Positions 1-12,160 of a DNA stretch of 64,000 bases are shown one piece after another. The notes beneath the pieces are model-generated. The model saw only the letters and a list, made by a program, of their open reading frames with translations. It was not told where the DNA came from and made no database searches. The stretch covers positions 276,015,426 through 276,079,425 of the forward strand of contig CP136063.1 of the NCBI GenBank assembly GCA_032622095.1. The letters run 5' to 3'. The position numbers and the translations under genes are program-made. The stretch is from Siphonodentalium dalli (taxonomy: Eukaryota > Mollusca > Scaphopoda > Gadilida > Siphonodentaliidae). Every line of letters begins with the position of its first letter. Position 1 is the stretch's first letter.

Positions 1-1
1 A

Positions 2-67
2 ACTGGACCGGACCGGACTGGACCGCCTAGTCAGTGGACCAGACCACCTAGTGTAGTCCGGTCCAGT
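2..67. repeat. GC-rich dyad at the start of each satellite unit
   Basis: ACTGGACCGGAC at 2-13 is the exact reverse complement of GTCCGGTCCAGT at 56-67. Between them lie further GGACC/GGTCC words. The same ~66 bp block recurs at the start of the other four units. It is the only GC-rich part of the unit and could fold into a hairpin. The window opens exactly here, a position where assemblies often break. Confidence 0.85.
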
Positions 68-117
68 CGCATCACTAATGCGAACATTGTTCATGCTGTA
101 CTAAGTGTTTTCCTTGA

Positions 118-665
118 TGTTAATAAATGTTTTCATTAACTAGCAGTTTAGCAGCATCGCACGGTTATATAGAATCGAGTTTGAAACTCTAGTTTCTAAA
201 TTTGTTCTTAAATTATCAGGTTAGCACCATAGCACTGCTAGAATCGAGTTTGAAACTCCATTTTCTTAATTTGCTAATGTATTAGAAGTCTAGCAGCATA
301 GCACCACTAGAATCGAGTTTGAAATTACTTTTTTCTTAATTCTTTCATGTATCAGTAGTTTATCAGCATAGCATCGCTAGAATCCAGGTTGAAACTCTGG
401 TTTCTTAATGTTTTCATTTATTAGCAGTTTAGCAGCATAGCACCGTTAGAATCGAGTTTGAAACTCAATTATCTTCCTTTGTTAATTAATTAGCAGTTTA
501 ACAGCATATCATCGCTAGAGTTTGAAATTTCATTTTCATCATTAATTAGCAGTTTAGCAGCATAGCACTGCCATTTGAAATTCTATTTTCATAATTCTTG
601 CACGTTTTAGAAGTTTGGCAGCATAGCGCCGCCAGAATAGAGTTTAATCTCCATTTTCTAAATTC
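118..665 (+). repeat. ~70 bp sub-repeats inside satellite unit 1
   Basis: Eight diverged copies of a ~70 bp motif share the core TTTAGCAGCATAGCACCGCT, followed by GAATCGAGTTTGAAACTC. A ninth copy sits at the end of the unit near 2320-2359. Long units have twelve copies. The three additional copies in units 2 and 4 account for the ~210 bp size difference, so unit length changes by whole sub-repeats. Confidence 0.9.
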
Positions 666-667
666 TT

Positions 668-935
668 TCATGACCTGACTTTTATACGTGACCTTGACAT
701 TTCAAGGTCACCTTGGAAATGTGAAAATATCGAACTTTACAAGTCTTTTCATAAAACAATGGTAAACTTTTCGGTAGTTATTAAATTATTCACGATACAT
801 ACTATTTAATGTCAAATTTCCAAATATCCGATTATTAGCCATTGTTGCAATGGAAACTCAAATTTACCAACTTTGTCCCAATTGGATATTCCTAAATAAA
901 AGATATTCTAACGCAGTAGACTTTTAACTATCCAG
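668..935 (+). repeat. Internal duplication, copy 1 (satellite unit 1)
   Basis: This is the first of two diverged ~265 bp direct copies within the unit; the second is at 1222-1495. Shared landmarks in the same order are 'GTGACCTTGACATT', 'GGTAGTTATTAAATTATTCA', 'ATTATTAGCCAT' and 'TTGTCCCAATTGGAT'. The pair is present in every unit, so this duplication predates amplification of the array. Confidence 0.85.
688..711. promoter_or_regulatory. Perfect inverted pair of TCAAGGTCA sites in the satellite
   Basis: TGACCTTGA (689-697) and TCAAGGTCA (702-710) form a perfect inverted repeat with a 4 bp spacer and one more matching base on each side. TCAAGGTCA is the known extended half-site bound by monomeric nuclear receptors of the ERR and SF-1/FTZ-F1 type. 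The dyad recurs in all five units. A related cluster (TGACCTTGACC plus TGACCTTGACATTCTAAGGTCA read as two parts) lies in the second internal copy at 1226-1268. Any binding is inference. Confidence 0.45.
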
Positions 936-1221
936 TTCACACACACTTGCATATATTATGACAAGTTATGTTGTGATTTTTTGTCTCAACAATCTATATA
1001 AATATCCCAAGTTATGTCTTGTTGTACATATAAATGTTGTCGCCACATATTTCAAACTGCTATAGTTTATAATGCATATATCGATATCCATTCAAATGAA
1101 CCTTCCCATGGAGCCTGAATTCCGGAGTTTTTAAAATAGTGTTGTTGATCGCTATTTGTAATAAATCGTAACAAGGACAGTCGAAAATGTGACTGCTAAA
1201 TGATAAAAATCCAGAATTTTA

Positions 1222-1495
1222 ACAATGACCTTGACCTTTATATGTGACCTTGACATTCTAAGGTCACCATGGATATGTGGAAATGTCGGCCATTACAAGT
1301 GTTTCCATAAACCAATGTAAACTTTTAGGTAGTTATTAAATTATTCACGATACGCACTATTTAATGCAAAATTTCCAAATACCCAATTATTAGCCATCGT
1401 TGCCATGGAAACTAAAATTTATCAAATTTGTCCCAATTGGATTTTCCTCAAATATTGATAGTCTAATGCAGTACATATTCAGCTATCCAGTAAAC
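1222..1495 (+). repeat. Internal duplication, copy 2 (satellite unit 1)
   Basis: This is the second diverged copy of the ~265 bp block, about 550 bp downstream of copy 1. It carries three TGACCT/AGGTCA half-sites and the motif 'CGTTGCCATGGAAAC' near 1398, which resembles an RFX X-box. The corresponding place in copy 1 reads 'GTTGCAATGGAAAC'. Confidence 0.85.
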
Positions 1496-1584
1496 TAAAA
1501 GGCATTTGTGTTGCAATTAGTTCCGGGTTGACCCCATTTTTCGGCTAGATCGCCTGTACTATATGTGCTGTATATAAACAAACA

Positions 1585-2010
1585 CTCCGATCACACAATG
1601 TTCTACATTCCAACTGAGACGTACGTCATCAGCAAAGTTAGCTGTTATAATATTGTGTTCACGCAATAAAATCTTCAAGGGGGGGCCAGCCATTGTTCAT
1701 ACCAAAACATCGAAAGCAATTAACGCGGTCATAAAAAAAAGAGACATACGCGAACATACATCCGCGAAAACCCGAAATGTGTTGTCCTGCAATATATCCC
1801 CATCGCGATAGCTCCATTGACACGGCCTGATCAGCCTTACTAAAATAACTCGCATCGCGTGAAACCAGAAATGTGTTATCCTGCGAAATATCCCCATCGC
1901 CCCATTTGGCACGGCCAGATCAACGTAGCAGTAAGCATCCTTAGTACTTTTAGGGCAAATTGAATGGTATTTCAAGGTGGAGTTTGGCAAATTACAGTAT
2001 TTTTCACATT
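1585..2010 (+). repeat. G-tract/A-tract segment of satellite unit 1
   Basis: This part of the unit contains a G-run (7, 10, 7, 15 and 7 G in units 1 to 5) and an A-run. A ~85 bp imperfect tandem duplication is recognisable by two copies of 'GAAATGTGTT.TCCTGC' followed by 'ATATCCCCATCGC'. Tract-length changes alter every reading frame crossing the segment, which argues against coding function. Confidence 0.8.
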
Positions 2011-2359
2011 TCTGCCCGAATTATACATATATAAGGTTAATGTGAATCTATTTTGTTATATTTCTGTGTATATATATACAAGGTATATTCTACAAAAACG
2101 GTGTTACAACTATTAATAGTCAACTATGAATATATCATGTAAAAAAATAAGGGCAAAAAGTCTCAGCCCTCGCCCAACGCCCTAAAAAATTCGGGCATCC
2201 GTACGGCTATGTTAGCTGCCTGTATTATTTAGGAGATAAACATACCCTGTTGAGTTGTACATTCTGGGATTCGAACATGAAAACGGTTTGTAAATCCATT
2301 TTCATAATTCTTGCATATATTAGCAGTTTAGCAGCATAGCACCGCTAGAATAGAGTTGA

Positions 2360-4928
2360 AACTGGACCGGACCGGACTGGACCGCCTAGTCAGTGGACCA
2401 GACCACCTAGTGTAGTCCGGTCCAGTCGCATCACTAATGCGAACATTGTTCATGCTGTACTAAGTGTTTTCCTTGATGTTAATAAATGTTTTCATTAACT
2501 AGCAGTTTAGCAGCATCGCACGGTTATATAGAATCGAGTTTGAAACTCTAGTTTCTAAATTTGTTCTTAAATTATCAGGTTAGCACCATAGCACTGCTAG
2601 AATCGAGTTTGAAACTCCATTTTCTTAATTTGCTAATGTATTAGAAGTCTAGCAGCATAGCACCACTAGAATCGAGTTTGAAATTACTTTTTTCTTAATT
2701 CTTTCATGTATCAGTAGTTTATCAGCATAGCATCGCTAGAATCCAGGTTGAAACTCTGGTTTCTTAATGTTTTCATTAATTATCAGTTTAGCAGCATAGC
2801 ACTGCTAGAATCGAGTTTGCAATTTTATTTTCTTGTGGTTTTCATTAATCAGCAGTTTAGCAGCATAGAACCTCTAGAATCGAGATGAAATTCCATCTTC
2901 ATAATTCTTGCATATATTAGCAGTTTAGCAGCATAGAACAGATAAAAATGAGTTTGAAACTCTCGTTTCTTACTGTTTTCATTTATTAGCAGTTTAGCAG
3001 CATAGCACCGTTAGAATCGAGTTTGAAACTCAATTATCTTCCTTTGTTAATTAATTAGCAGTTTAACAGCATATCATCGCTAGAGTTTGAAATTTCATTT
3101 TCATCATTAATTAGCAGTTTAGCAGCATAGCACTGCCATTTGAAATTCTATTTTCATAATTCTTGCACGTTTTAGAAGTTTGGCAGCATAGCGCCGCCAG
3201 AATAGAGTTGAATCTCCATTTTCTAAATTCTTTCATGACCTGACTTTTATACGTGACCTTGACATTTCAAGGTCACCTTGGAAATGTGAAAATATCGAAC
3301 TTTACAAGTCTTTTCATAAAACAATGGTAAACTTTTCGGTAGTTATTAAATTATTCACGATACATACTATTTAATGTCAAATTTCCAAATATCCGATTAT
3401 TAGCCATTGTTGCGATGGAAACTCAAATTTACCAACTTTGTCCCAATTGGATATTCCTAAATAAAAGATATTCTAACGCAGTAGACTTTTAACTATCCAG
3501 TTCACACACACTTGCATATATTATGACAAGTTATGTTGTGATTTTTTGTCTCAACAATCTATATAAATATCCCAAGTTATGTCTTGTTGTACATAAAAAT
3601 GTTGTCGCCACATATTTCAAACTGCTATAGTTTATAATGCATATATCGATATCCATTCAAATGAACCTTCCCATGGAGCCTGAATTCCGGAGTTTTTAAA
3701 ATAGTGTTGTTGATCGCTATTTGTAATAAATCGTAACAAGGACAGTCGAAAATGTGACTGCTAAATGATAAAAATCCAGAATTTTAACAATGACCTTGAC
3801 CTTTATATGTGACCTTGACATTCTAAGGTCACCATGGATATGTGGAAATGTCGGCCATTACAAGTGTTTCCATAAACCAATGTAAACTTTTAGGTAGTTA
3901 TTAAATTATTCACGATACGCACTATTTAATGCAAAATTTCCAAATACCCAATTATTAGCCATCGTTGCCATGGAAACTAAAATTTATCAAATTTGTCCCA
4001 ATTGGATTTTCCTCAAATATTGATAGTCTAATGCAGTACATATTCAGCTATCCAGTAAACTAAAAGGCATTTGTGTTGCAATTAGTTCCGGGTTGACCCC
4101 ATTTTTCGGCTAGATCGCCTGTACTATATGTGCTGTATATAAACAAACACTCCGATCACACAATGTTCTACATTCCAACTGAGACGTACGTCATCAGCAA
4201 AGTTAGCTGTTATAATATTGTGTTCACGCAATAAAATCTTCAAGGGGGGGGGGCCAGCCATTGTTCATACCAAAACATCGAAAGCAATTAACGCGGTCAT
4301 AAAAAAAAAGAGACATACGCGAACATACATCCGCGAAAACCCGAAATGTGTTGTCCTGCAATATATCCCCATCGCGATAGCTCCATTGACACGGCCTGAT
4401 CAGCCTTACTAAAATAACTCGCATCGCGTGAAACCAGAAATGTGTTATCCTGCGAAATATCCCCATCGCCCCATTTGGCACGGCCAGATCAACGTAGCAG
4501 TAAGCATCCTTAGTACTTTTAGGGCAAATTGAATGGTATTTCAAGGTGGAGTTTGGCAAATTACAGTATTTTTCACATTTCTGCCCGAATTATACATATA
4601 TAAGGTTAATGTGAATCTATTTTGTTATATTTCTGTGTATATATATACAAGGTATATTCTACAAAAACGGTGTTACAACTATTAATAGTCAACTATGAAT
4701 ATATCATGTAAAAAAATAAGGGCAAAAAGTCTCAGCCCTCGCCCAACGCCCTAAAAAATTCGGGCATCCGTACGGCTATGTTAGCTGCCTGTATTATTTA
4801 GGAGATAAACATACCCTGTTGAGTTGTACATTCTGGGATTCGAACATGAAAACGGTTTGTAAATCCATTTTCATAATTCTTGCATATATTAGCAGTTTAG
4901 CAGCATAGCACCGCTAGAATAGAGTTGA
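2360..4928 (+). repeat. Satellite unit 2 (long form)
   Basis: This long-form unit has twelve ~70 bp sub-repeats. The extra block, about 2778-2988, contains the variants 'GCATAGAACCTCTAGAATCG' and 'GCATAGAACAGATAAAAATG', which are also found in unit 4 but in no short unit. The G-tract is 10 G. Confidence 0.95.
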
Positions 4929-7288
4929 AACTGGACCGGACCGGACTGGACCGCCTAGTCAGTGGACCAGACCACCTAGTGTAGTCCGGTCCAGTCGCAT
5001 CACTAATGCGAACATTGTTCATGCTGTACTAAGTGTTTTCCTTGATGTTAATAAATGTTTTCATTAACTAGCAGTTTAGCAGCATCGCACGGTTATATAG
5101 AATCGAGTTTGAAACTCTAGTTTCTAAATTTGTTCTTAAATTATCAGGTTAGCACCATAGCACTGCTAGAATCGAGTTTGAAACTCCATTTTCTTAATTT
5201 GCTAATGTATTAGAAGTCTAGCAGCATAGCACCACTAGAATCGAGTTTGAAATTACTTTTTTCTTAATTCTTTCATGTATCAGTAGTTTATCAGCATAGC
5301 ATCGCTAGAATCCAGGTTGAAACTCTGGTTTCTTAATGTTTTCATTTATTAGCAGTTTAGCAGCATAGCACCGTTAGAATCGAGTTTGAAACTCAATTAT
5401 CTTCCTTTGTTAATTAATTAGCAGTTTAACAGCATATCATCGCTAGAGTTTGAAATTTCATTTTCATCATTAATTAGCAGTTTAGCAGCATAGCACTGCC
5501 ATTTGAAATTCTATTTTCATAATTCTTGCACGTTTTAGAAGTTTGGCAGCATAGCGCCGCCAGAATAGAGTTTAATCTCCATTTTCTAAATTCTTTCATG
5601 ACCTGACTTTTATACGTGACCTTGACATTTCAAGGTCACCTTGGAAATGTGAAAATATCGAACTTTACAAGTCTTTTCATAAAACAATGGTAAACTTTTC
5701 GGTAGTTATTAAATTATTCACGATACATACTATTTAATGTCAAATTTCCAAATATCCGATTATTAGCCATTGTTGCAATGGAAACTCAAATTTACCAACT
5801 TTGTCCCAATTGGATATTCCTAAATAAAAGATATTCTAACGCAGTAGACTTTTAACTATCCAGTTCACACACACTTGCATATATTATGACAAGTTATGTT
5901 GTGATTTTTTGTCTCAACAATCTATATAAATATCCCAAGTTATGTCTTGTTGTACATAAAAATGTTGTCGCCACATATTTCAAACTGCTATAGTTTATAA
6001 TGCATATATCGATATCCATTCAAATGAACCTTCCCATGGAGCCTGAATTCCGGAGTTTTTAAAATAGTGTTGTTGATCGCTATTTGTAATAAATCGTAAC
6101 AAGGACAGTCGAAAATGTGACTGCTAAATGATAAAAATCCAGAATTTTAACAATGACCTTGACCTTTATATGTGACCTTGACATTCTAAGGTAACCATGG
6201 ATATGTGGAAATGTCGGCCATTACAAGTGTTTCCATAAACCAATGTAAACTTTTAGGTAGTTATTAAATTATTCACGATACGCACTATTTAATGCAAAAT
6301 TTCCAAATACCCAATTATTAGCCATCGTTGCCATGGAAACTAAAATTTATCAAATTTGTCCCAATTGGATTTTCCTCAAATATTGATAGTCTAATGCAGT
6401 ACATATTCAGCTATCCAGTAAACTAAAAGGCATTTGTGTTGCAATTAGTTCCGGGTTGACCCCATTTTTCGGCTAGATCGCCTGTACTATATGTGCTGTA
6501 TATAAACAAACACTCCGATCACACAATGTTCTACATTCCAACTGAGACGTACGTCATCAGCAAAGTTAGCTGTTATAATATTGTGTTCACGCAATAAAAT
6601 CTTCAAGGGGGGGCCAGCCATTGTTCATACCAAAACATCGAAAGCAATTAACGCGGTCATAAAAAAAAAGAGACATACGCGAACATACATCCGCGAAAAC
6701 CCGAAATGTGTTGTCCTGCAATATATCCCCATCGCGATAGCTCCATTGACACGGCCTGATCAGCCTTACTAAAATAACTCGCATCGCGTGAAACCAGAAA
6801 TGTGTTATCCTGCGAAATATCCCCATCGCCCCATTTGGCACGGCCAGATCAACGTAGCAGTAAGCATCCTTAGTACTTTTAGGGCAAATTGAATGGTATT
6901 TCAAGGTGGAGTTTGGCAAATTACAGTATTTTTCACATTTCTGCCCGAATTATACATATATAAGGTTAATGTGAATCTATTTTGTTATATTTCTGTGTAT
7001 ATATATACAAGGTATATTCTACAAAAACGGTGTTACAACTATTAATAGTCAACTATGAATATATCATGTAAAAAAATAAGGGCAAAAAGTCTCAGCCCTC
7101 GCCCAACGCCCTAAAAAATTCGGGCATCCGTACGGCTATGTTAGCTGCCTGTATTATTTAGGAGATAAACATACCCTGTTGAGTTGTACATTCTGGGATT
7201 CGAACATGAAAACGGTTTGTAAATCCATTTTCATAATTCTTGCATATATTAGCAGTTTAGCAGCATAGCACCGCTAGAATAGAGTTGA
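4929..7288 (+). repeat. Satellite unit 3 (short form)
   Basis: This short-form unit lacks the three additional sub-repeats. It shares 'GAGTTTAATCTCC' and 'GTTGCAATGG' with unit 1, supporting a dimeric repeat order. A private change, 'AGGTAACC' for 'AGGTCACC', breaks one half-site near 6190. Confidence 0.95.
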
Positions 7289-9873
7289 AACTGGACCGGA
7301 CCGGACTGGACCGCCTAGTCAGTGGACCAGACCACCTAGTGTAGTCCGGTCCAGTCGCATCACTAATGCGAACATTGTTCATGCTGTACTAAGTGTTTTC
7401 CTTGATGTTAATAAATGTTTTCATTAACTAGCAGTTTAGCAGCATCGCACGGTTATATAGAATCGAGTTTGAAACTCTAGTTTCTAAATTTGTTCTTAAA
7501 TTATCAGGTTAGCACCATAGCACTGCTAGAATCGAGTTTGAAACTCCATTTTCTTAATTTGCTAATGTATTAGAAGTCTAGCAGCATAGCACCACTAGAA
7601 TCGAGTTTGAAATTACTTTTTTCTTAATTCTTTCATGTATCAGTAGTTTATCAGCATAGCATCGCTAGAATCCAGGTTGAAACTCTGGTTTCTTAATGTT
7701 TTCATTAATTATCAGTTTAGCAGCATAGCACTGCTAGAATCGAGTTTGCAATTTTATTTTCTTGTGGTTTTCATTAATCAGCAGTTTAGCAGCATAGAAC
7801 CTCTAGAATCGAGATGAAATTCCATCTTCATAATTCTTGCATATATTAGCAGTTTAGCAGCATAGAACAGATAAAAATGAGTTTGAAACTCTCGTTTCTT
7901 ACTGTTTTCATTTATTAGCAGTTTAGCAGCATAGCACCGTTAGAATCGAGTTTGAAACTCAATTATCTTCCTTTGTTAATTAATTAGCAGTTTAACAGCA
8001 TATCATCGCTAGAGTTTGAAATTTCATTTTCATCATTAATTAGCAGTTTAGCAGCATAGCACTGCCATTTGAAATTCTATTTTCATAATTCTTGCACGTT
8101 TTAGAAGTTTGGCAGCATAGCGCCGCCAGAATAGAGTTGAATCTCCATTTTCTAAATTCTTTCATGACCTGACTTTTATACGTGACCTTGACATTTCAAG
8201 GTCACCTTGGAAATGTGAAAATATCGAACTTTACAAGTCTTTTCATAAAACAATGGTAAACTTTTCGGTAGTTATTAAATTATTCACGATACATACTATT
8301 TAATGTCAAATTTCCAAATATCCGATTATTAGCCATTGTTGCGATGGAAACTCAAATTTACCAACTTTGTCCCAATTGGATATTCCTAAATAAAAGATAT
8401 TCTAACGCAGTAGACTTTTAACTATCCAGTTCACACACACTTGCATATATTATGACAAGTTATGTTGTGATTTTTTGTCTCAACAATCTATATAAATATC
8501 CCAAGTTATGTCTTGTTGTACATAAAAATGTTGTCGCCACATATTTCAAACTGCTATAGTTTATAATGCATATATCGATATCCATTCAAATGAACCTTCC
8601 CATGGAGCCTGAATTCCGGAGTTTTTAAAATAGTGTTGTTGATCGCTATTTGTAATAAATCGTAACAAGGACAGTCGAAAATGTGACTGCTAAATGATAA
8701 AAATCCAGAATTTTAACAATGACCTTGACCTTTATATGTGACCTTGACATTCTAAGGTCACCATGGATATGTGGAAATGTCGGCCATTACAAGTGTTTCC
8801 ATAAACCAATGTAAACTTTTAGGTAGTTATTAAATTATTCACGATACGTATAATTATACGCACTATTTAATGCAAAATTTCCAAATACCCAATTATTAGC
8901 CATCGTTGCCATGGAAACTAAAATTTATCAAATTTGTCCCAATTGGATTTTCCTCAAATATTGATAGTCTAATGCAGTACATATTCAGCTATCCAGTAAA
9001 CTAAAAGGCATTTGTGTTGCAATTAGTTCCGGGTTGACCCCATTTTTCGGCTAGATCGCCTGTACTATATGTGCTGTATATAAACAAACACTCCGATCAC
9101 ACAATGTTCTACATTCCAACTGAGACGTACGTCATCAGCAAAGTTAGCTGTTATAATATTGTGTTCACGCAATAAAATCTTCAGGGGGGGGGGGGGGGCC
9201 AGCCATTGTTCATACCAAAACATCGAAAGCAATTAACGCGGTCATAAAAAAAAAGAGACATACGCGAACATACATCCGCGAAAACCCGAAATGTGTTGTC
9301 CTGCAATATATCCCCATCGCGATAGCTCCATTGACACGGCCTGATCAGCCTTACTAAAATAACTCGCATCGCGTGAAACCAGAAATGTGTTATCCTGCGA
9401 AATATCCCCATCGCCCCATTTGGCACGGCCAGATCAACGTAGCAGTAAGCATCCTTAGTACTTTTAGGGCAAATTGAATGGTATTTCAAGGTGGAGTTTG
9501 GCAAATTACAGTATTTTTCACATTTCTGCCCGAATTATACATATATAAGGTTAATGTGAATCTATTTTGTTATATTTCTGTGTATATATATACAAGGTAT
9601 ATTCTACAAAAACGGTGTTACAACTATTAATAGTCAACTATGAATATATCATGTAAAAAAATAAGGGCAAAAAGTCTCAGCCCTCGCCCAACGCCCTAAA
9701 AAATTCGGGCATCCGTACGGCTATGTTAGCTGCCTGTATTATTTAGGAGATAAACATACCCTGTTGAGTTGTACATTCTGGGATTCGAACATGAAAACGG
9801 TTTGTAAATCCATTTTCATAATTCTTGCATATATTAGCAGTTTAGCAGCATAGCACCGCTAGAATAGAGTTGA
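7289..9873 (+). repeat. Satellite unit 4 (long form)
   Basis: This long-form unit matches unit 2, including the three-copy extra block. It is longer than unit 2 by a 12 bp insertion at 8848-8859 and an expanded G-tract of 15 G at 9184-9198. Confidence 0.95.
8848..8859. repeat. 12 bp perfect palindrome private to unit 4
   Basis: GTATAATTATAC is inserted in the context 'CACGATAC|GCACTATT', which is unbroken in the other four units. It is a perfect palindrome. It could be a template-switch or fill-in scar, or a fragment left by a small inverted-repeat insertion. Confidence 0.85.
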
Positions 9874-12126
9874 AACTGGACCGGACCGGACTGGACCGCC
9901 TAGTCAGTGGACCAGACCACCTAGTGTAGTCCGGTCCAGTCGCATCACTAATGCGAACATTGTTCATGCTGTACTAAGTGTTTTCCTTGATGTTAATAAA
10001 TGTTTTCATTAACTAGCAGTTTAGCAGCATCGCACGGTTATATAGAATCGAGTTTGAAACTCTAGTTTCTAAATTTGTTCTTAAATTATCAGGTTAGCAC
10101 CATAGCACTGCTAGAATCGAGTTTGAAACTCCATTTTCTTAATTTGCTAATGTATTAGAAGTCTAGCAGCATAGCACCACTAGAATCGAGTTTGAAATTA
10201 CTTTTTTCTTAATTCTTTCATGTATCAGTAGTTTATCAGCATAGCATCGCTAGAATCCAGGTTGAAACTCTGGTTTCTTAATGTTTTCATTTATTAGCAG
10301 TTTAGCAGCATAGCACCGTTAGAATCGAGTTTGAAACTCAATTATCTTCCTTTGTTAATTAATTAGCAGTTTAACAGCATATCATCGCTAGAGTTTGAAA
10401 TTTCATTTTCATCATTAATTAGCAGTTTAGCAGCATAGCACTGCCATTTGAAATTCTATTTTCATAATTCTTGCACGTTTTAGAAGTTTGGCAGCATAGC
10501 GCCGCCAGAATAGAGTTGAATCTCCATTTTCTAAATTCTTTCATGACCTGACTTTTATACGTGACCTTGACATTTCAAGGTCACCTTGGAAATGTGAAAA
10601 TATCGAACTTTACAAGTCTTTTCATAAAACAATGGTAAACTTTTCGGTAGTTATTAAATTATTCACGATACATACTATTTAATGTCAAATTTCCAAATAT
10701 CCGATTATTAGCCATTGTTGCGATGGAAACTCAAATTTACCAACTTTGTCCCAATTGGATATTCCTAAATAAAAGATATTCTAACGCAGTAGACTTTTAA
10801 CTATCCAGTTCACACACACTTGCATATATTATGACAAGTTATGTTGTGATTTTTTGTCTCAACAATCTATATAAATATCCCAAGTTATGTCTTGTTGTAC
10901 ATAAAAATGTTGTCGCCACATATTTCAAACTGCTATAGTTTATAATGCATATATCGATATCCATTCAAATGAACCTTCCCATGGAGCCTGAATTCCGGAG
11001 TTTTTAAAATAGTGTTGTTGATCGCTATTTGTAATAAATCGTAACAAGGACAGTCGAAAATGTGACTGCTAAATGATAAAAATCCAGAATTTTAACAATG
11101 ACCTTGACCTTTATATGTGACCTTGACATTCTAAGGTCACCATGGATATGTGGAAATGTCGGCCATTACAAGTGTTTCCATAAACCAATGTAAACTTTTA
11201 GGTAGTTATTAAATTATTCACGATACGCACTATTTAATGCAAAATTTCCAAATACCCAATTATTAGCCATCGTTGCCATGGAAACTAAAATTTATCAAAT
11301 TTGTCCCAATTGGATTTTCCTCAAATATTGATAGTCTAATGCAGTACATATTCAGCTATCCAGTAAACTAAAAGGCATTTGTGTTGCAATTAGTTCCGGG
11401 TTGACCCCATTTTTCGGCTAGATCGCCTGTACTATATGTGCTGTATATAAACAAACACTCCGATCACACAATGTTCTACATTCCAACTGAGACGTACGTC
11501 ATCAGCAACGTTAGCTGTTATAATATTGTGTTCACGCAATAAAATCTTCAAGGGGGGGCCAGTCATTGTTCATACCAAAACATCGAAAGCAATTAACGCG
11601 GTCATAAAAAAAAAGAGACATACGCGAACATACATCCGCGAAAACCCGAAATGTGTTGTCCTGCAATATATCCCCATCGCGATAGCTCCATTGACACGGC
11701 CTGATCAGCCTTACTAAAATAACTCGCATCGCGTGAAACCAGAAATGTGTTATCCTGCGAAATATCCCCATCGCCCCATTTGGCACGGCCAGATCAACGT
11801 AGCAGTAAGCATCCTTAGTACTTTTAGGGCAAATTGAATGGTATTTCAAGGTGGAGTTTGGCAAATTACAGTATTTTTCACATTTCTGCCCGAATTATAC
11901 ATATATAAGGTTAATGTGAATCTATTTTGTTATATTTCTGTGTATATATATACAAGGTATATTCTACAAAAACGGTGTTACAACTATTAATAGTCAACTA
12001 TGAATATATCATGTAAAAAAATAAGGGCAAAAAGTCTCAGCCCTCGCCCAACGCCCTAAAAAATTCGGGCATCCGTACGGCTATGTTAGCTGCCTGTATT
12101 ATTTAGGAGATAAACATACCCTGTTG
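9874..12126 (+). repeat. Satellite unit 5 (short form, interrupted)
   Basis: This short-form unit carries some markers of the long units ('GAGTTGAATCTCC', 'GTTGCGATGG'), so it may be a long/short recombinant. It is interrupted at 12127 by an inverted-repeat element. Beyond that element the sequence continues as the foldback arm (13442 onward) and then leaves the satellite. Confidence 0.93.
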
Positions 12127-12160
12127 TATGGCAAGCCGTTTTCACATTTTCGATTGATTT

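Larger units (their letters stand above)
1..2359 (+). repeat. Satellite unit 1 (short form)
   Basis: This is a short-form unit with nine ~70 bp sub-repeats, eight near its start and one at its end. The G-tract is 7 G and the A-tract 8 A. The single missing A shortens the minus-strand frame that is open further in the other units. It differs from the others by 'GTACATATAAATG' in place of 'GTACATAAAAATG'. It shares 'GTTGCAATGG' with unit 3, where units 2, 4 and 5 have 'GTTGCGATGG'. Confidence 0.95.
1..12126. repeat. Tandem satellite array of five ~2.4-2.6 kb units
   Basis: Unit starts were placed at the recurring 'AACTGGACCGGACCGGACTG' at 1, 2360, 4929, 7289 and 9874. Unit lengths are 2359, 2569, 2360 and 2585 bp, and the fifth is cut by an insertion at 12127. 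Units are nearly identical outside a few substitutions, homopolymer lengths and one block indel. Units 2 and 4 carry about 210 bp extra, which is three more copies of a ~70 bp sub-repeat, so the array has a dimeric higher-order period of about 4.93 kb (4928 and 4945 bp). The order inside a unit is: GC-rich dyad, ~70 bp repeats, a diverged ~265 bp duplication, a G-tract/A-tract segment, then a foldback arm. Open frames on both strands are interrupted or altered by homopolymer changes and resemble no known protein. The array reaches base 1, so its true length is unknown. Confidence 0.97.

Noticed and set aside
2256-2290. tRNA-like B box (complement of GGGATTCGAAC) in the satellite foldback arm, suggesting a SINE
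   Set aside because: No A box at a suitable distance on the same strand, no cloverleaf and no 3' tail.
1697-11864. Minus-strand 97-111 codon frame present in all five satellite units, and a 63-64 codon plus-strand frame
   Set aside because: Length and ends change with the G- and A-tracts, the frame runs through an internal 85 bp duplication, and the product resembles nothing known. Repetition explains its recurrence.
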